From Gonium pectorale (lineage: Eukaryota > Chlorophyta > Chlorophyceae > Chlamydomonadales > Volvocaceae), in the NCBI GenBank assembly GCA_001584585.1, contig LSYV01000042.1, positions 793,853 through 841,713 on the forward strand: a stretch of 47,861 nucleotides of DNA. The letters run 5' to 3'. This document shows, piece after piece, positions 9,801 to 21,750 of this stretch; the first letter of the stretch is position 1, and every line of letters begins with the position of its first letter. The notes beneath the pieces were generated by a model. That model did not search any database, had not been told where the DNA came from, and saw nothing but the letters and a program-made list of their open reading frames with translations. The position numbers were made by a program, and so were the translations under genes.

Positions 9801-12800
9801 GCAACCGGTGTCGGGCGCCATACCAACACGCCCGGGACGGCCACATGCGATTCGGTAGCATCCAGGCGAGCGAGGGATGAAGACTGCAGCGGGTGTGCCC
9901 ACCACCGAAGCGCCAGGATTGACCAATGCCAGCTGCTCGCCGCCCCCTCAACACACTTACCGCGAGCTGCTTCTTCTCCGCCTCGCTCGCCGCGCCGCTG
10001 GCCTCCAGCTGCTTGAGGCGGAACATCTCGCGGTAAACCGTGATGCGCTGGCGCGGCGTGAGCGTTACGTCGCGCGAGGGGCAGTTGGACTCGCAGAAGC
10101 CGCACTCGATGCAGCGGTTGACGATGGGCGAGGCGGCGGGCGAGGGCTTGAGGAACTTCATGTGCGCGTCGGGGTCGCGGTTGAGGATGACGCCCGGGTT
10201 GAGCGTGGCGTTGGGGTCGAAGAGCGCCTTGAGCTCCCACATCAGGTCGTACGCCTTGCTACCCCACTCCATCTCGACGAACGGCGCAACGTTGCGGCCT
10301 GGGGCCGGGTCAGGGAACAGGTGGGTTCAGGGGGGTAATACGGAATGGGAAACGGGTCGCTTCGGAGGGATGTACGGATGGGTGTACGGAGGTGTGGGCA
10401 CGGCTGGATGGGGCTAGGTATCAGAGGAATGGTGCTGGAAGGAACACTGTGGGCACGGGGCATCACGGCCTGGCACCGGCCGGCCAACGGGTGAAGGGTG
10501 CGTGCGGGCGTAGCGTGGTTCGCACGGCAGCCACTTCGGGGCCTCGACTGATGGGAGCCCACGCTGCTGCCCCATCGGCCACCTCCTCACCAACCCTGCT
10601 GAGGATGCTACCTCCCTGGCTCGACCCCAGTCCCCGCGGCGCGTGGCGCTGTCGCCCGCGGCCAGCCGCCTCACCCGTTCCGTGCTCGCCCTTGAGCGAG
10701 CCGCTGTGCTTGGTGGCCACGATGTAGCACATCTCCTCCATCATGTCCGCGAAGCGCTGCACCTCATCCTTGTTGCGGAAGCCCTGTTTCGGTCCGACAG
10801 CGGGAGCGCACCAGCGGGGCGTCGGCGGCGCAAGCTGGAACGAGGCATCATACGCGTTGTCGCGCCGCCGCCTTGGCAAGAGGATACGAACAGCACCTTC
10901 CCCGTAAACACTATTCGCTGGAGGCACGTCGCCCTCTACCTCGTGCCCTCCCGCCGCGCCGGCGCGTTCAGGATGTTGAGCAATCCGCCCCGGCCGCAAG
11001 CGCCGCCGCGACCCACGCCCTCACCTGCGAGAACACAAGGTGCAGGTTGCCCTCCAGCGCGTGCCCAAAGCAGGAGGCGTCGTGGTAACCGTAGCGCTGG
11101 AACATGTCGATCAGGTCGATCATCATGTCCGCCAGCTTGTCCACGGGGCAGGCCACGTCCTCGATCAGCATGGACGTGCCCGGCTCGCGCGCGGCGCCCA
11201 CGATGGGGATCAGGCCCTGGCATCGAAGGGGAGGGGCCCGTGGAACTTGATGGTAAGCAACCCCGCATGCCTGACGGCGAGTGCACGTATTGCTGGCGGA
11301 TGATTCTACGACCTTTGCGTGGAATCATGCTTTTCATTGGCCGTCGGCAAAGTCCGCCGCTCGGATTGTGCATTGGCCCGCTGAGGGTCTGTATCGCCGC
11401 CTTTCAACCAGCCTGATCGGGGCCGACTGGACCGACCGTACTGTGGTTGAAAGGCGGGCGTCGAGTCGGGGCCAGCCTGTGGCGGCGCGTTGGGGAACGC
11501 ACTCCTGCCCCACGTCTGCCCGGCCGGCCCCACGGGACCCCACAGGCCGGCTCCGACTCCACTGGAAAGCGTTACCCGGTCAACCCGCCCATTGAGGAGA
11601 GCAGATCGTCCTCCAGCTCGTCTCACCCACCTACCTTTCCTACGACCCTCCACACACCCCCGCCATCCCCGCCGCTCACCCTGCGCACGTCCCAGAAAAT
11701 CTTCGCGTTCTTCTGGTCGTGGTGGAACGGGTAGGCGCTGATGGGCTGCGGCTCGGCGGCCTTGGCGCCCAGCGGCAGGCCCGCCTCCGTCAGCACGCGA
11801 GTCACCTCCTCGATGCGCGCCTGCGGGCGGGAGGTGAGGAGGGAGTGGGACCAGGTGCACAGCGGCTGCGAGACGGGCGGGGCGCGAACGAGTGCAGGGC
11901 CGCCGCCCACGCGCGGCAGGCGCATGACTGAAGCTGCGTTGCGCCGCCCACGCGCGTGATGCAACATCCCTATCGCACAAGTAAGAAAGAGGGCCTTACA
12001 CAAAACATGAGCTGGGGCGCCTGCCGAGTAGCGCTCCAGTGCGGAGAAGCCCGCACCGCCCGTTGCCGCCCTTCCGAACTTCCAGCACCCGTAGTTAAAC
12101 CAGCTTGGTCCGCGCCACCGACGACCCTGTGCTTTCTAGGCTATCCCGTTGTTTCGTCCACACCCTGCCTCCACCGCAACCCTAACGCTCCACAGACCGC
12201 TCGGTCGCCCGCCACTGATTTTCTTCCCGCGTCACTACAGATCCCTCGAGCGAGCAGGGTTTCAGCTTCTCAACCCCTACCTTAAGCGCTGCCTCGTCCT
12301 GGCCGCGGCACTCAATCAGCAGCGCAGCCGCCATGGGGTCGCAGCCCTGCAGCCGGGGGCGGAGAGACCAAGCACATCAGTTGCCGGTGGTCGGTGCTCA
12401 TGCGGCCCTGCCGGGACTTTACTGCACTCCTCAACGCTTCTCCGTCTTCGTGAACAACAGCCAGACTCCCAGCCGCCGCACCTTGATGTCGGGCACCAGG
12501 CGCATCATGTCCTCGTTTGACTCGCACTCGCGAAGGGAGGCCCGATCAAACAGCTCCACCGCGTCCACGCTCGTCTCGTTGCGCAGCACGGACGCGCCCC
12601 TAAGCAGCGCAGAGCGGGTGGGCGGTGCGGCAGGCGTCAGCAGTCTGAAACGGCGCCGTGCTCAACTCAACCGCATATGGCACATCCGTTCAGAGTCTTG
12701 CCTGCAGCAGTACCAACACCCGGGTCCCGAGCCTCGCGCCGTCTCTCCCACCCGAAGAGCCATGCATCATTAGCAGTACCTGCCCCCGGCCCCAGCGCCC

Positions 12801-15800
12801 CCGCCATGCCACCCACTTGCAGGCGGCGCGCACGTCTGGGAAGACGATGAACGCCGACGCCTTGTCGGGCCACTCGGGCACCGTGTTGTAGGTGGCGCGC
12901 GACACGAAGCCCAGCGTGCCCTCGCTACCGATGATGATGTGCTTGATGATCTCAATGGGGTTATCCAGCGGGAAGTCGACCAGGGCGTTAAGCGAGTAGC
13001 CTGCGGCGCAAGACGGCCCGCCGGGAAGCAGGCGGACGGTGAGGAGCGGCAAGGGGGTGCGGCCAGCGCACCAGCTGCAAGCGCACCACCGCAGGCACAT
13101 GCACCTGCCCGTTGCACACACACCGGCAGCGCTTACGCTCGTCGTATGCGTTTTCCTTTTCAACACATCGGCAGTCCCACGCTCATGCATATCGATTAAA
13201 CTGAGACCCCAAGCCACCGTCATTCGCCTCAAGCGACCCACCGGTGGTGCACTTGATGGCGAACTTGCGGCGGATGAGCGCCGTCAGCTCCCGGTCGGCC
13301 TGGCGGGCAGAGAGGAAGCAGCGCGAGCGCGTGGTCGTTGAGGGGGCTCGCGATAATGCCGGCGCCGGCAAGCCTCAGGTGCGCCCAAGGGCAAGGCTAT
13401 GGCGCCGTTTGGACCCAACGGCCAGCCCTCCTTCAACCCACATGAGGCGTGCCGTGTGCAGTGCCTGCGAGGGCTGGGCATGGAGCCCCGCCAGGTCGAT
13501 GGCGGCCGAACCCGTGAACTCCCCTCCCTCCGCCGGCGCAACTCCCAGCCCCACACACGCCCGAAGCACGAAGCTGGACTAAGGGCCTCAAGCCGCCCGG
13601 GGCGGGGGCTGCAGCCAGTACCGCGGAGCGTGCAGCTCCTCCCCAGTCTGCACCCGGCAGCCGCTGCCGCGCTCCGCATCAGAAGTGCCGAGTCCATGTC
13701 CCAACCTGTGTCACATCCTCCGGCACAGAGTCGACGCCGCTGGGCCGCCAAGGCCACAATCCTCCCTCGCACCGCACTGCGCAGCTGCACGGCATCCTAT
13801 GGCGCATGCGCCTGTCCCAGATGCAGGGCACGGGCACCGCTGCCGGTGCCCGCCGCTGCTGCGGCAACGGCCTGCACACACCGCTTTGCTTGGGAGTCTT
13901 GAGCCCCGAGCGCTACTGCAATGTCTGGCTGTGAGGCATGAAGGGCGTCCACTGGTAGCTAGGCGGCCTGCCGACAGGAAGCAGCCCGCACGCTGCAGCT
14001 GTTGGCCTCTTCGTGAAGGAATCCCGATCAAACATGCGGCGCCACCGCGGCACTGATCGAATCCTGCCCACCCTTGTCCCCCCCACTCCTTGCCATCAAC
14101 CTTCCATCCCTTGGTGATTTTCGGGCAACATGACATGCATCATGCCCCGGCATGCTCTGAACACCAAGTGTTTCCCTCCTCCCGCAGCTCGCCACCGCTG
14201 CCGCCTGGCCTGCGCTCCCGCACCTGCACTCGCCGCGCCAGGTCCACCACTCCATCCACCAGCGCCTTGTGCGACTGCGGCAGGCAAGGGGCCACGGACA
14301 CAATCAAGCACACGCAAGGTCGGGTTATGCAAGCGCTGTGGAAAGTGCCCCCCCCCGTTGGAGACGTCCGCCTGGGCAGGCCCGCGCCCGCAAGGCGAAC
14401 GTTGTGCTTGCCTGCCCGCGTGTCGGGATGGGTCGGTCGGGCACGGGCTTTCACACTACCGCCTCCTTTCGACTTGATACCAGCGCTAATGGTCGACGAA
14501 AGTACGCTTCAGTACTGCTCGCTTGGCGCTAACAATGAAGTGTCACAGGTCGACAACAACGACATCAGGACCACCACAAGCGCGTCTAATGCGTATGCAA
14601 TTCGGTGTCCGCGACACGACCCGTTTCCCATCTTCATTACCCCTCCACCCGGCCACGCTCCGCGTTAGACCGCAGGATGTCTCATGCGCCCACCCCCTAC
14701 ACGCAACCTCCCCTGCCCATCCCTGCCCAGCCTGCCGCCGGCTGGCAATAGGCGCGTGCCACTCAAGACCCCACCGTACACCGCCCCTACTCCTCGGGGC
14801 CAGGGCCGGGCCGCACCTTCATGAACGCCGCGCAGCTGGCAGGGTCCGCCGTGTCCAGCACCGTGCCGTCCATGAACACCACCCGCATGTCCTTCAGCGT
14901 GTGGTACGTGTTCTGGCTGACTCCGCAGCACATGCCGCTGCTGTTGTTCGAAACAATGCCGCCAATCATGCAGCTGTCAATGGAGGAGGGGTCGGGGCCG
15001 ATCTTGTAGGTGATGGGCAGCTTGTTCTTCTTGGCGTGGGCCGCCAGGATGCGGTTCACCTCGCCGCCAATCAGGCCAGGCTCCACAGTGATGCTGCTGC
15101 CGTCGCCCTGGGGGCCCGGGTGATGATACAAGCAGGGAGGCGATTACGACGTGAGTCCATGGCCGAGCATGGAGGCGGACGCTGTCGCGAAGATGCCTCC
15201 ACTGCAAGCGGCTAGCGCAGCGGGCCCGCCCCGGCAGGGCAGCAGCTGCCCGTGGGATCGGCGGCGTCCCCATAGCGATGACGGCATTAAGGAGGGAGCG
15301 CCTTTGCGGGGAATCAAAATCGCATACCCTCGTACGCCAACCATACGACCCCGTTGCGCCCCCTGCGTCCCCGTGCCCCTTTTTCCCAACCGTCAGCACG
15401 CTCCCTGCGCACTGCCCCTGCTCCGGGGCGCCTCCTGCATAACTGCTCACATGCACGGTGTAGTTGCGGAAGTTCTTGCCGGTGTGGCTCAGCTTGATGA
15501 GCACCGAGTCGGTAATGGCCTGCCCCGACAGGGACGTGCCCGCGGCACGGAAGGTGATCGGCACCTTGAGCCGCTCCGCTATGGGTAGGATCTTGCGGAC
15601 CTCCTCCTCGTTGTGCACCTTCACCACCAGCTTGGGGTTCAGGCGGTAGAAGCTCGCATCCGTGCCGTAGGCGAACGTGCGCACGGGGTCCGTGTACTGG
15701 CGCTCCTTGGGGATAAACTTTGTGATCTCCTCGATGAAGGCCTGGTAGCGGCCGTCGTCGAAGCGGTGGCCGTCGATGTTCTTAAACACGCCCGGCTCCA

Positions 15801-16089
15801 CCTTCTCGCCCTCAGAGACCATCGACACCGCGCCCACAAGGTCGGTCCTGATGGCTGGCACCACGACCTTGATCTGCTGCTGAACTGCCTGCTGCACGGC
15901 CACCTGGGCGTTGGAGCGGGTCTGCTGCTGCATGACGCCCTGCCTCGCGACCGGCTGCTCAGCTCCACCCAGAGCGCCGCGAGCACCCGAAGCATTGCCG
16001 CTGCTGATGCCGCGAACCTCAGAGACATACTGCTTCAGCTGCTGGCCCAGCAGCTGGGCAAGACGCTTGCCCTGGCCACGGGGCGCCAT
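6832..16089 (-). CDS. GYD1: Glycolate dehydrogenase (FAD / iron-sulfur, GlcD-GlcF-type fusion), mitochondrial
   Basis: Twenty exons join without a phase conflict to 1098 residues: 16089-15451, 15107-14817, 14274-14224, 13299-13242, 13000-12817, 12599-12482, 12346-12281, 11820-11680, 11216-11025, 10783-10675, 10298-9961, 9758-9526, 9357-9245, 8926-8763, 8640-8588, 8255-8138, 7990-7926, 7774-7645, 7444-7269, 6889-6832. An Arg-rich N-terminus fits a mitochondrial presequence. The FAD-binding PCMH motif FRAAGTSLSGQA lies at about 180-191, and the FAD-oxidase C-terminal domain runs to about 640. A [4Fe-4S] motif, CIECGFCESNCP, is at 679-690, and a second, CAADGMCQEKCP, at 743-754. Two CCG domains have cores near 910 and 1029. 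This layout is that of the Chlamydomonas enzyme that oxidises glycolate (and D-lactate) to glyoxylate with electron transfer to the respiratory chain. It is known to be needed in low CO2. Its mitochondrial role is from family knowledge. Confidence 0.9.
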
Positions 16090-18221
16090 TTGTAAACCGC
16101 TTTCTCTGTGTGGCCCGCCGTCGGTCTACCTGACACTATGAGTGAAGAGCAGACAGCGACCAGGACAAGCGGTCAAGTCGCTCTATGGCTATGGCAGGGC
16201 AAGGCGCCACGTTCGGGCTTCTCTCGTACGCCTTTCCTACTACGTTCCTAAGCGCGTTGGCGCTTCTTTCCCCGATCCCCTCTCCTTAGATATTCTGCTA
16301 TTTGAGTGGGGGCTCTGAGAGGTGATCCTACTGCCACTGAGGTCGTTGGCCACTGAGGTCGTTGCCCGGGCAGGTGACCCTACAGCCACAGCTTCTCGGT
16401 GTGGCGCCAGGGCGAAATATACGGAGTCATGGCATAGTCACGCAAGGCAGCCCAAAGGAGCGGATGCCCAGTTCCGGTAGTCGTGCCGACACACCATGGT
16501 GCATGGTCGTCCACCTGGGTAGTTGCCCGACCCTGCACGCGGATGCATGGCCCATTGCATCACAAGCCTTTCCTCAATGGTCCCACCTCCCTGTTGTACG
16601 CACGCCCAACGGAGGAGGCAGCATGCCAATACCAGTGACACGTCCAGGCGGCGGGGAGTGTGGCCGGCTTGTTTACGTCCCAGACGAACAACAAGCCGAA
16701 CACACTCCTAGCCGGCACCTCTCGGCGCCAGCCGACACTCAACTTGCCAGCAGGCAACAGCAAGCCAAGGGGTTCAAGGCCGCGCAAACGATCCCGGCGC
16801 CGCCCAACAGCTACAAACCGCGCAACATGCTGAACGTCTGCCTGCCCTTCCCCGGTTGCCAACGTAAGCCATTTCATTCACGCGCTCATAGCACCCTGCC
16901 ACAATATATCGGCTTAAAGTAGCAGGTCCGTGGTCCGTCACTTCTGCTAGCATACGCATGGCATCCCTGTAAAGCACAGATGTGGAAGACAGGCGAGTCG
17001 AGAGCAAGAGCGCAAGACGCACAGCCGGCCCCCCTTGCGGGGCCACATTTGCTCAGCCAACATATCCCCACCCGCTCCGGAACCATAGCGCTCTTCCGCC
17101 AACCTTGAGGGACCAACGGGACCACTGATGCAAGAACTTGACTTCAACCCCGCAAAGCGCGTGCGATCCCCGCACCCGATGCCATGTGTCCGCAAACCGG
17201 GACAAGACGTATTCCCCATTGACGTGATGCGGCACGCAATGCTCGCTGTCCTGGCGGGGCAGCAGACGTCGGAACCGGCAGCGGTTCAGCGCCCGCCCGC
17301 CGCTCGAGGTATCCCTCGATTCAGCGCCGCCGCGGCGCCTGGCTCCGCTGCTTCTGCAGCTCCGCGCCAAGCCAACAGGCACACATACGCCGACACGCGG
17401 CCTGCTTCACCTCGCTGCTCCAATCGCTCCCCAAGCAATGCTGCCTCCCCACTCAGCGATCCAGCTCTGGGTGAGACACTTACCCACCACTACCATTAGG
17501 TCTTTGCTACATCAATCAACCCCAGTACCCCTCTGTCACCCAACCCCACCGCCCTTCCAAAGCCCGCTGCGCACAAGTAAAAGGCGCACCGCCCACACGC
17601 CCGCCCGCCTCCCTGCATGCCTGTCCGTCCACTCCCTCGTTCCCCGTGCGGTCCCACGATACGCCGTGCACGCATGTCCCCCCCCATTAAGCCTGGCGCT
17701 GCTCAGGACCCCCTGAGGGAGTGCGCAGCCCGTAGAGACTGCAGCCGCGTCCATCAGACACATTCCAAAGGCCGCCACTGCAGGTCTTTGCCAGCCGCCG
17801 TACATATGGGAAAATGCCGTCACAGCTGCGTTACCAAGCCTCCCCTGCGGTTCCCGCCATGTCCCCCACCGTTCCTCGTCTTCCGTTGTGCTGACATTAA
17901 CCCCAGCCCGATGCTGCCGCATCCTGGCCGCCTGCTCCTGCTCTGCCGAGGCGACGGCGGCGTCCGCTAGATCCGCCTCGGCCAGCACCTGGCGAGGTAA
18001 AATACGCCGGTGCCAAACTCAGTTCGCTGCAGATGCTGCTGGCGCCGCAACCTGTGGCTGGGTTCACCGGCATCTGGCCAAGCCCCGGTCCGCCGCCGCC
18101 GCCCGCCTGTGATGCCGCTAGCTCCGGCTCCGCCTCAACCGTGACACCGCACATCGGAGCCTGGGCGGCCCAGGTCGGCCTTAGCTGGGCACTTTGACAA
18201 GGTCCTCAAAGAGGCCTTCCT
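16090..18221. other. Spacer: GYD1 promoter side and desaturase-like 3' side
   Basis: The interval lies between two minus-strand genes. It should contain the GYD1 promoter (near 16090-16600) and the 3' untranslated region of the desaturase-like gene (near 18221). A short direct repeat, (gg)ccactgaggtcgttg twice, is seen at about 16334-16365. The open frame 16362-16922 (+) starts at TTG and has no motif. The frame 17053-17382 (-) also has no recognisable feature. A possible minus-strand exon at 17902-17988 is listed as a finding. Confidence 0.45.
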
Positions 18222-21200
18222 TTACGCCGGCGCCAGCCCCGGCCCACTGCTGCTGCTGCCGCCTCCCTGCAGCTCCGTTGCCGTCGTGGCGGAGGCGGAA
18301 GCCGCAGCCGCGGCCGGGCCCGCTTGCAGCCCAGCCTGTGCCTCCTCCAGCGCTTTGCGCATCTCCGCCCCCAGCTCGCTGTCGAGCTGCCCCAGGTCGG
18401 TCTCCAGCTCCTCCATCACCTCCTCGAAGGGCCGGTACGTGTCGGTTTCCTCGTCATACACCTGTGCGGCAACGTGTACGACGGGTAGGATGGCAACGAC
18501 AAAAAGCGCCGCACGTCGGGGTGAGGGGAATGGGAGGCGGCCCAGCAGGTTTTGAGCGGGCAGTGGGCCTGCACTAAGGCTAGCGCGCGCTGAACCCGCC
18601 ATCAATGCATGCGCCCCCCCGCCAACCCGCGGCCGCGCCCATCCCACCATCTGGATTGCTCTTGTCTCCACTGATAATGATTCATACCTCCAATGGCCGG
18701 CATGCGTCTACGGCAGCGCAGCTACCCACCCACCCCCACCCCACCCCGCACCGCGCCCACCCTCACAACCGCCCACGCACCCACCTATCCACCCACCCGA
18801 CACCAGGCCCCATCCCGCCCACCCATCCACCAATCCGCCACCAGCCCCCATCCCGCCCACCCAGCCACCCACACACCCGCCGCCAGCCCGCCCCCCTCCC
18901 ACCTGCCACTTGGTGACGTGGTTTGTCAGCAGCTTGAGGCTGAGCCCGCCCTCCGTCAGGTACGGCCCCAGCCGCTTCTTGAGCAGCTCGTAGCCCTCCC
19001 GCGCGCCCCACAGCGGCAGCCCAGGCGCCACCGCCTGCGGCAGCCCGTAGTTGGCCTCGTTGAGCAGCAGCTCCAGCGGCCGCGGCAGGCGCAGCGTGAC
19101 GGTGCCGCACACCACGGCGCGGCCGGCGTCGTAGTCGCCGTCGTCGGGGCGCCAGGGCACGTGCGGTGCGGTGTGGGCGACGAGCGAGAGGGTGGAGAGC
19201 CAGAAGTGGAAGACCAGCCAGGGGAGGAGGTAGTAGGTGAACAGGGCTGCGGAGGGAGGCATTGGGGAGGGGAGGGGTTGAAAATGGGTTATCAAATTCG
19301 TGTGCAAGGTGCGCAGGTCGTTGTACCGTAGCTTCGAAAAGCGGGTGGGGTCCAAGAACCGTCCGCCCGTGAAGAGCGTACTGCTGTCCGGGCACGGCAA
19401 GGATGGCTAGCCCGCAACAGCACACGTCCTTCCGCGATAAGACTTGCTGCATTCCTGCCGCACACCCGATCTCAGCGCACATAATTGGGTACTGACCCGG
19501 CGCCATGCAACCGAGCGCAACCGGCCGACCAGACCGCACGCTCTTAGCGGCTCCGCCCCGCCCTATCGGCTGCTTTTCCCCGCACGTTCCCGTCATTACC
19601 CCCTCCCAGCGGCACGCAAGGGCGGGCAGCCCGGCATCGCTAGGATCCCAACTCGCGGGTCGGCAACCACATTGGCAACGCCGGCACCTTTCCGTACGCC
19701 GAGAGCCGACGCCGCCCTAGCGCGGTTCTTTGACTCCCGCAACTGACAGCATTCCGCCGTGTTACGGCCCCCAGCTCAGGCCCCGGCCTCGTCCCTAATG
19801 GTTCCTCCCAGCTGAACCGTTCCCTCCGCAGTGCCCTCTGGCCGCCACGTCAACGACGGGATGCCCGCCCGCCCAATAACTCCCCCCCCCCCGCCCACAC
19901 ACACACAACCCCGCACCTGACAGTCCTCCCGCCGAGACGATAGCGGGGAACACCAGCCCCGCGAACAGCGCGGGAGCCGCCCAGCCCGCCAGCACGCCCA
20001 CGTAGCTGCCCGGGTGGAAGCGACGCAGGTCCAGCGCCTCCCAGTGTCGCACCCAGTGGCCGATGCTGGCCAGCAATTTGAGCGGCGACGCCATCACGGC
20101 CCGGAGGCAGGCCACCCGCAGGCCGCGCCCCTCCAGTAGGTCCATGGCCAGCTCTAGCTTAGTGAGCGGGTGCCAGCCCCAGTGGTCCTGGGGCCGGGTA
20201 GCAGGCGGGAAACTCAGTCCGTCTGGCAAGTTGTTCGGTGGAGAGGGACTTGAAACGGTGCAAGGGCGGTGACCTTAGCTCGCAGACACTACAGGGCATG
20301 CTGGACTTGGTCTGGATGGAGAGGCGAGGCGCGAGGACGGGACCAGCGGAGCCGTGCCGCGCCGTGCCCCTCCGGCAGGCCTCTGGCCAGCTCAAATACG
20401 AAGGGCCGGCGCCAGTCGGGTGACGTGACGTGACGTGACGGGCGGTGCACGCGCGTGGGCAGAGGCGGGGCGAATGCAGCGTGCAGGTGCAGGTGGGGGG
20501 GAGCGTGGGAGAGGCGCGCTGCTGGGGGACGACGGGGAGCCCCAATGGCCGCGGCGCCCTCTCCGGGACTCGTAGGCCTCCATCTGCCGCTGCACTCCGC
20601 CCCCGCACACGCACACGAGCGGTCGTCTCCTCTCCCAGAGTCCATGCTCTGGCGCCATGCTGCATCACACCCCACCACCAACGCTTGTCCCCTACTGCTT
20701 CGAGCACGCCGCTTGCACCCTCGAGCAACGCCACGCAACACCGCCGCCTCCGCCGCGGCCTCCACCACCACGGCGACCCACCTTCCAGAGCATGTTGGTG
20801 TGCAGCATGTGGTGCAGCGTGCCCAGCCGCCACACGGGGAACGAATAGAGCGACGGCAGCATGAGCAGCATGCCCAGGGCGTTCTGCAGCTCGGGCGCGT
20901 GCGGCACGAAGGCCAGCCGCGCGCACTCGTGCGCCACCTTGAACAGCCCCGCGTAGGCCGTCCCGATGAGGCAACCGCACAGCGCCACCTGCCAGCCGGG
21001 GCAGATGGAGTGCCAGTACCACAGCCAGCCGTACCCGGCCGCCATGACCGCGAGAGGGACCGCCACGGAGGCGGCGGCGCGCAGCGGCGAGAAGGCAAAG
21101 AGCTCCGGTGGCAGCAGGGAGGAGAAGATGGAGGGGTGCGTGCCGGACGGCAGGTCCGCGCCGACGTTGGTGTAGCCCCACTCGTCGGCAAAGACGTACT

Positions 21201-21750
21201 TTTGGGTCGGGCCCAGGCCGTCCAGGAGCGTGGCCCCCGGGTCCAATTCCGCTTCGTCTTCGTCGTCCTCCGCCTCAGCCTGGTCGCCGTTGTTGCTGCT
21301 ACCGCTGCGCTGCTGCTGATCAGCTAGCGCCGACGATGCGGTATTAGCGGCGCTAGCAGAGGCTGCCGCGGGGCCGTTGGAGGAGGTTGACGCGGCGAGG
21401 GGCGCTCCCGGCTCCAGAACTGGCTCGGGCAGGGCGCTGCTTCCAGCTTGCGGCTGCTGCGAGTCCCGGGCGGCCGCCGCCGTGGGGTCCAGCGCACCGT
21501 TGGTGGCACTGTTCCCCCCCGAGAGGTCGGCGCCCGTGGCGAATGGGCCGGCAGGCACGGAAGTCGCACGACAGAACGCGCGCCCGAGTTCTTGGGCGCG
21601 GCGCTTGCGATCGGGGACAGGTAGGGGGGCGCTGGCGGGGCGCACAAGTCCCGGGCCCAGTGAAAAGCCAGCCCCAACCCCGAAGGGGACGGGACCTGGA
21701 AGAGCCCACGTGCCACCTCTCCGCCGGGAATTCATGCGTTCTGAACACAT
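18222..21750 (-). CDS. FAD6-type omega-6 fatty acid desaturase homologue with degenerate histidine boxes
   Basis: Four exons, 21750-20782, 20187-19917, 19246-18903 and 18461-18222, join in phase to 607 residues. The N-terminal 200 residues are low-complexity (Ala/Ser/Gln/Asp/Glu), probably a plastid transit peptide plus linker. The remainder follows plastid FAD6: the WGYTNVGADLPSG region, four hydrophobic segments, LHTNMLWKDHWGWHP, AHTAPHVPWRP, and a C-terminal VYDEE segment. The iron-binding boxes are altered. Box 1 is HECAR (274-278, last His lost). Box 2 is HHMLH (313-317) where FAD6 has HDRHH. Box 3 is GLPQA (481-485) where FAD6 has HIPHH. Classical desaturase chemistry is therefore doubtful. 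The start is uncertain: ATG codons at 21735 and 22074 are in the same frame, and I chose 21750 for its AGC-ATG context. Confidence 0.75.
18700..18902. repeat. Cytosine-rich tandem-like tract in an intron of the desaturase-like gene
   Basis: The last intron (18462-18902) carries a C/A-rich tract made of variants of ccacccacc and of a longer unit, ccatcccgcccaccca, seen at least twice (about 18810 and 18848). On the transcribed strand it is G-rich and could form G-quadruplexes. The tract ends directly at the splice donor of exon 3. Confidence 0.5.
20421..20440. repeat. Pentanucleotide microsatellite (tgacg)4 in the first intron of the desaturase-like gene
   Basis: Four perfect tgacg units lie within the intron 20188-20781. 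The unit contains the core TGACG of plant bZIP/TGA sites, but its position in an intron suggests a simple microsatellite. Confidence 0.6.

Noticed and set aside
16362..16922. 186-codon open frame on the plus strand upstream of GYD1
   Set aside because: It begins at TTG rather than ATG and has no recognisable motif. It lies where the GYD1 promoter must be.
17053..17382. 109-codon open frame on the minus strand
   Set aside because: Reads smoothly but shows no family resemblance or neighbouring compatible exons.
18763..19596. 277-codon overlapping minus-strand frame rich in Arg/Ala
   Set aside because: It is a shadow of the desaturase-like exon 3, which carries the family motifs in another frame.
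20421..20440. TGACG repeats as bZIP/TGA regulatory sites
   Set aside because: They lie inside an intron as a perfect microsatellite; a regulatory role is not supported.
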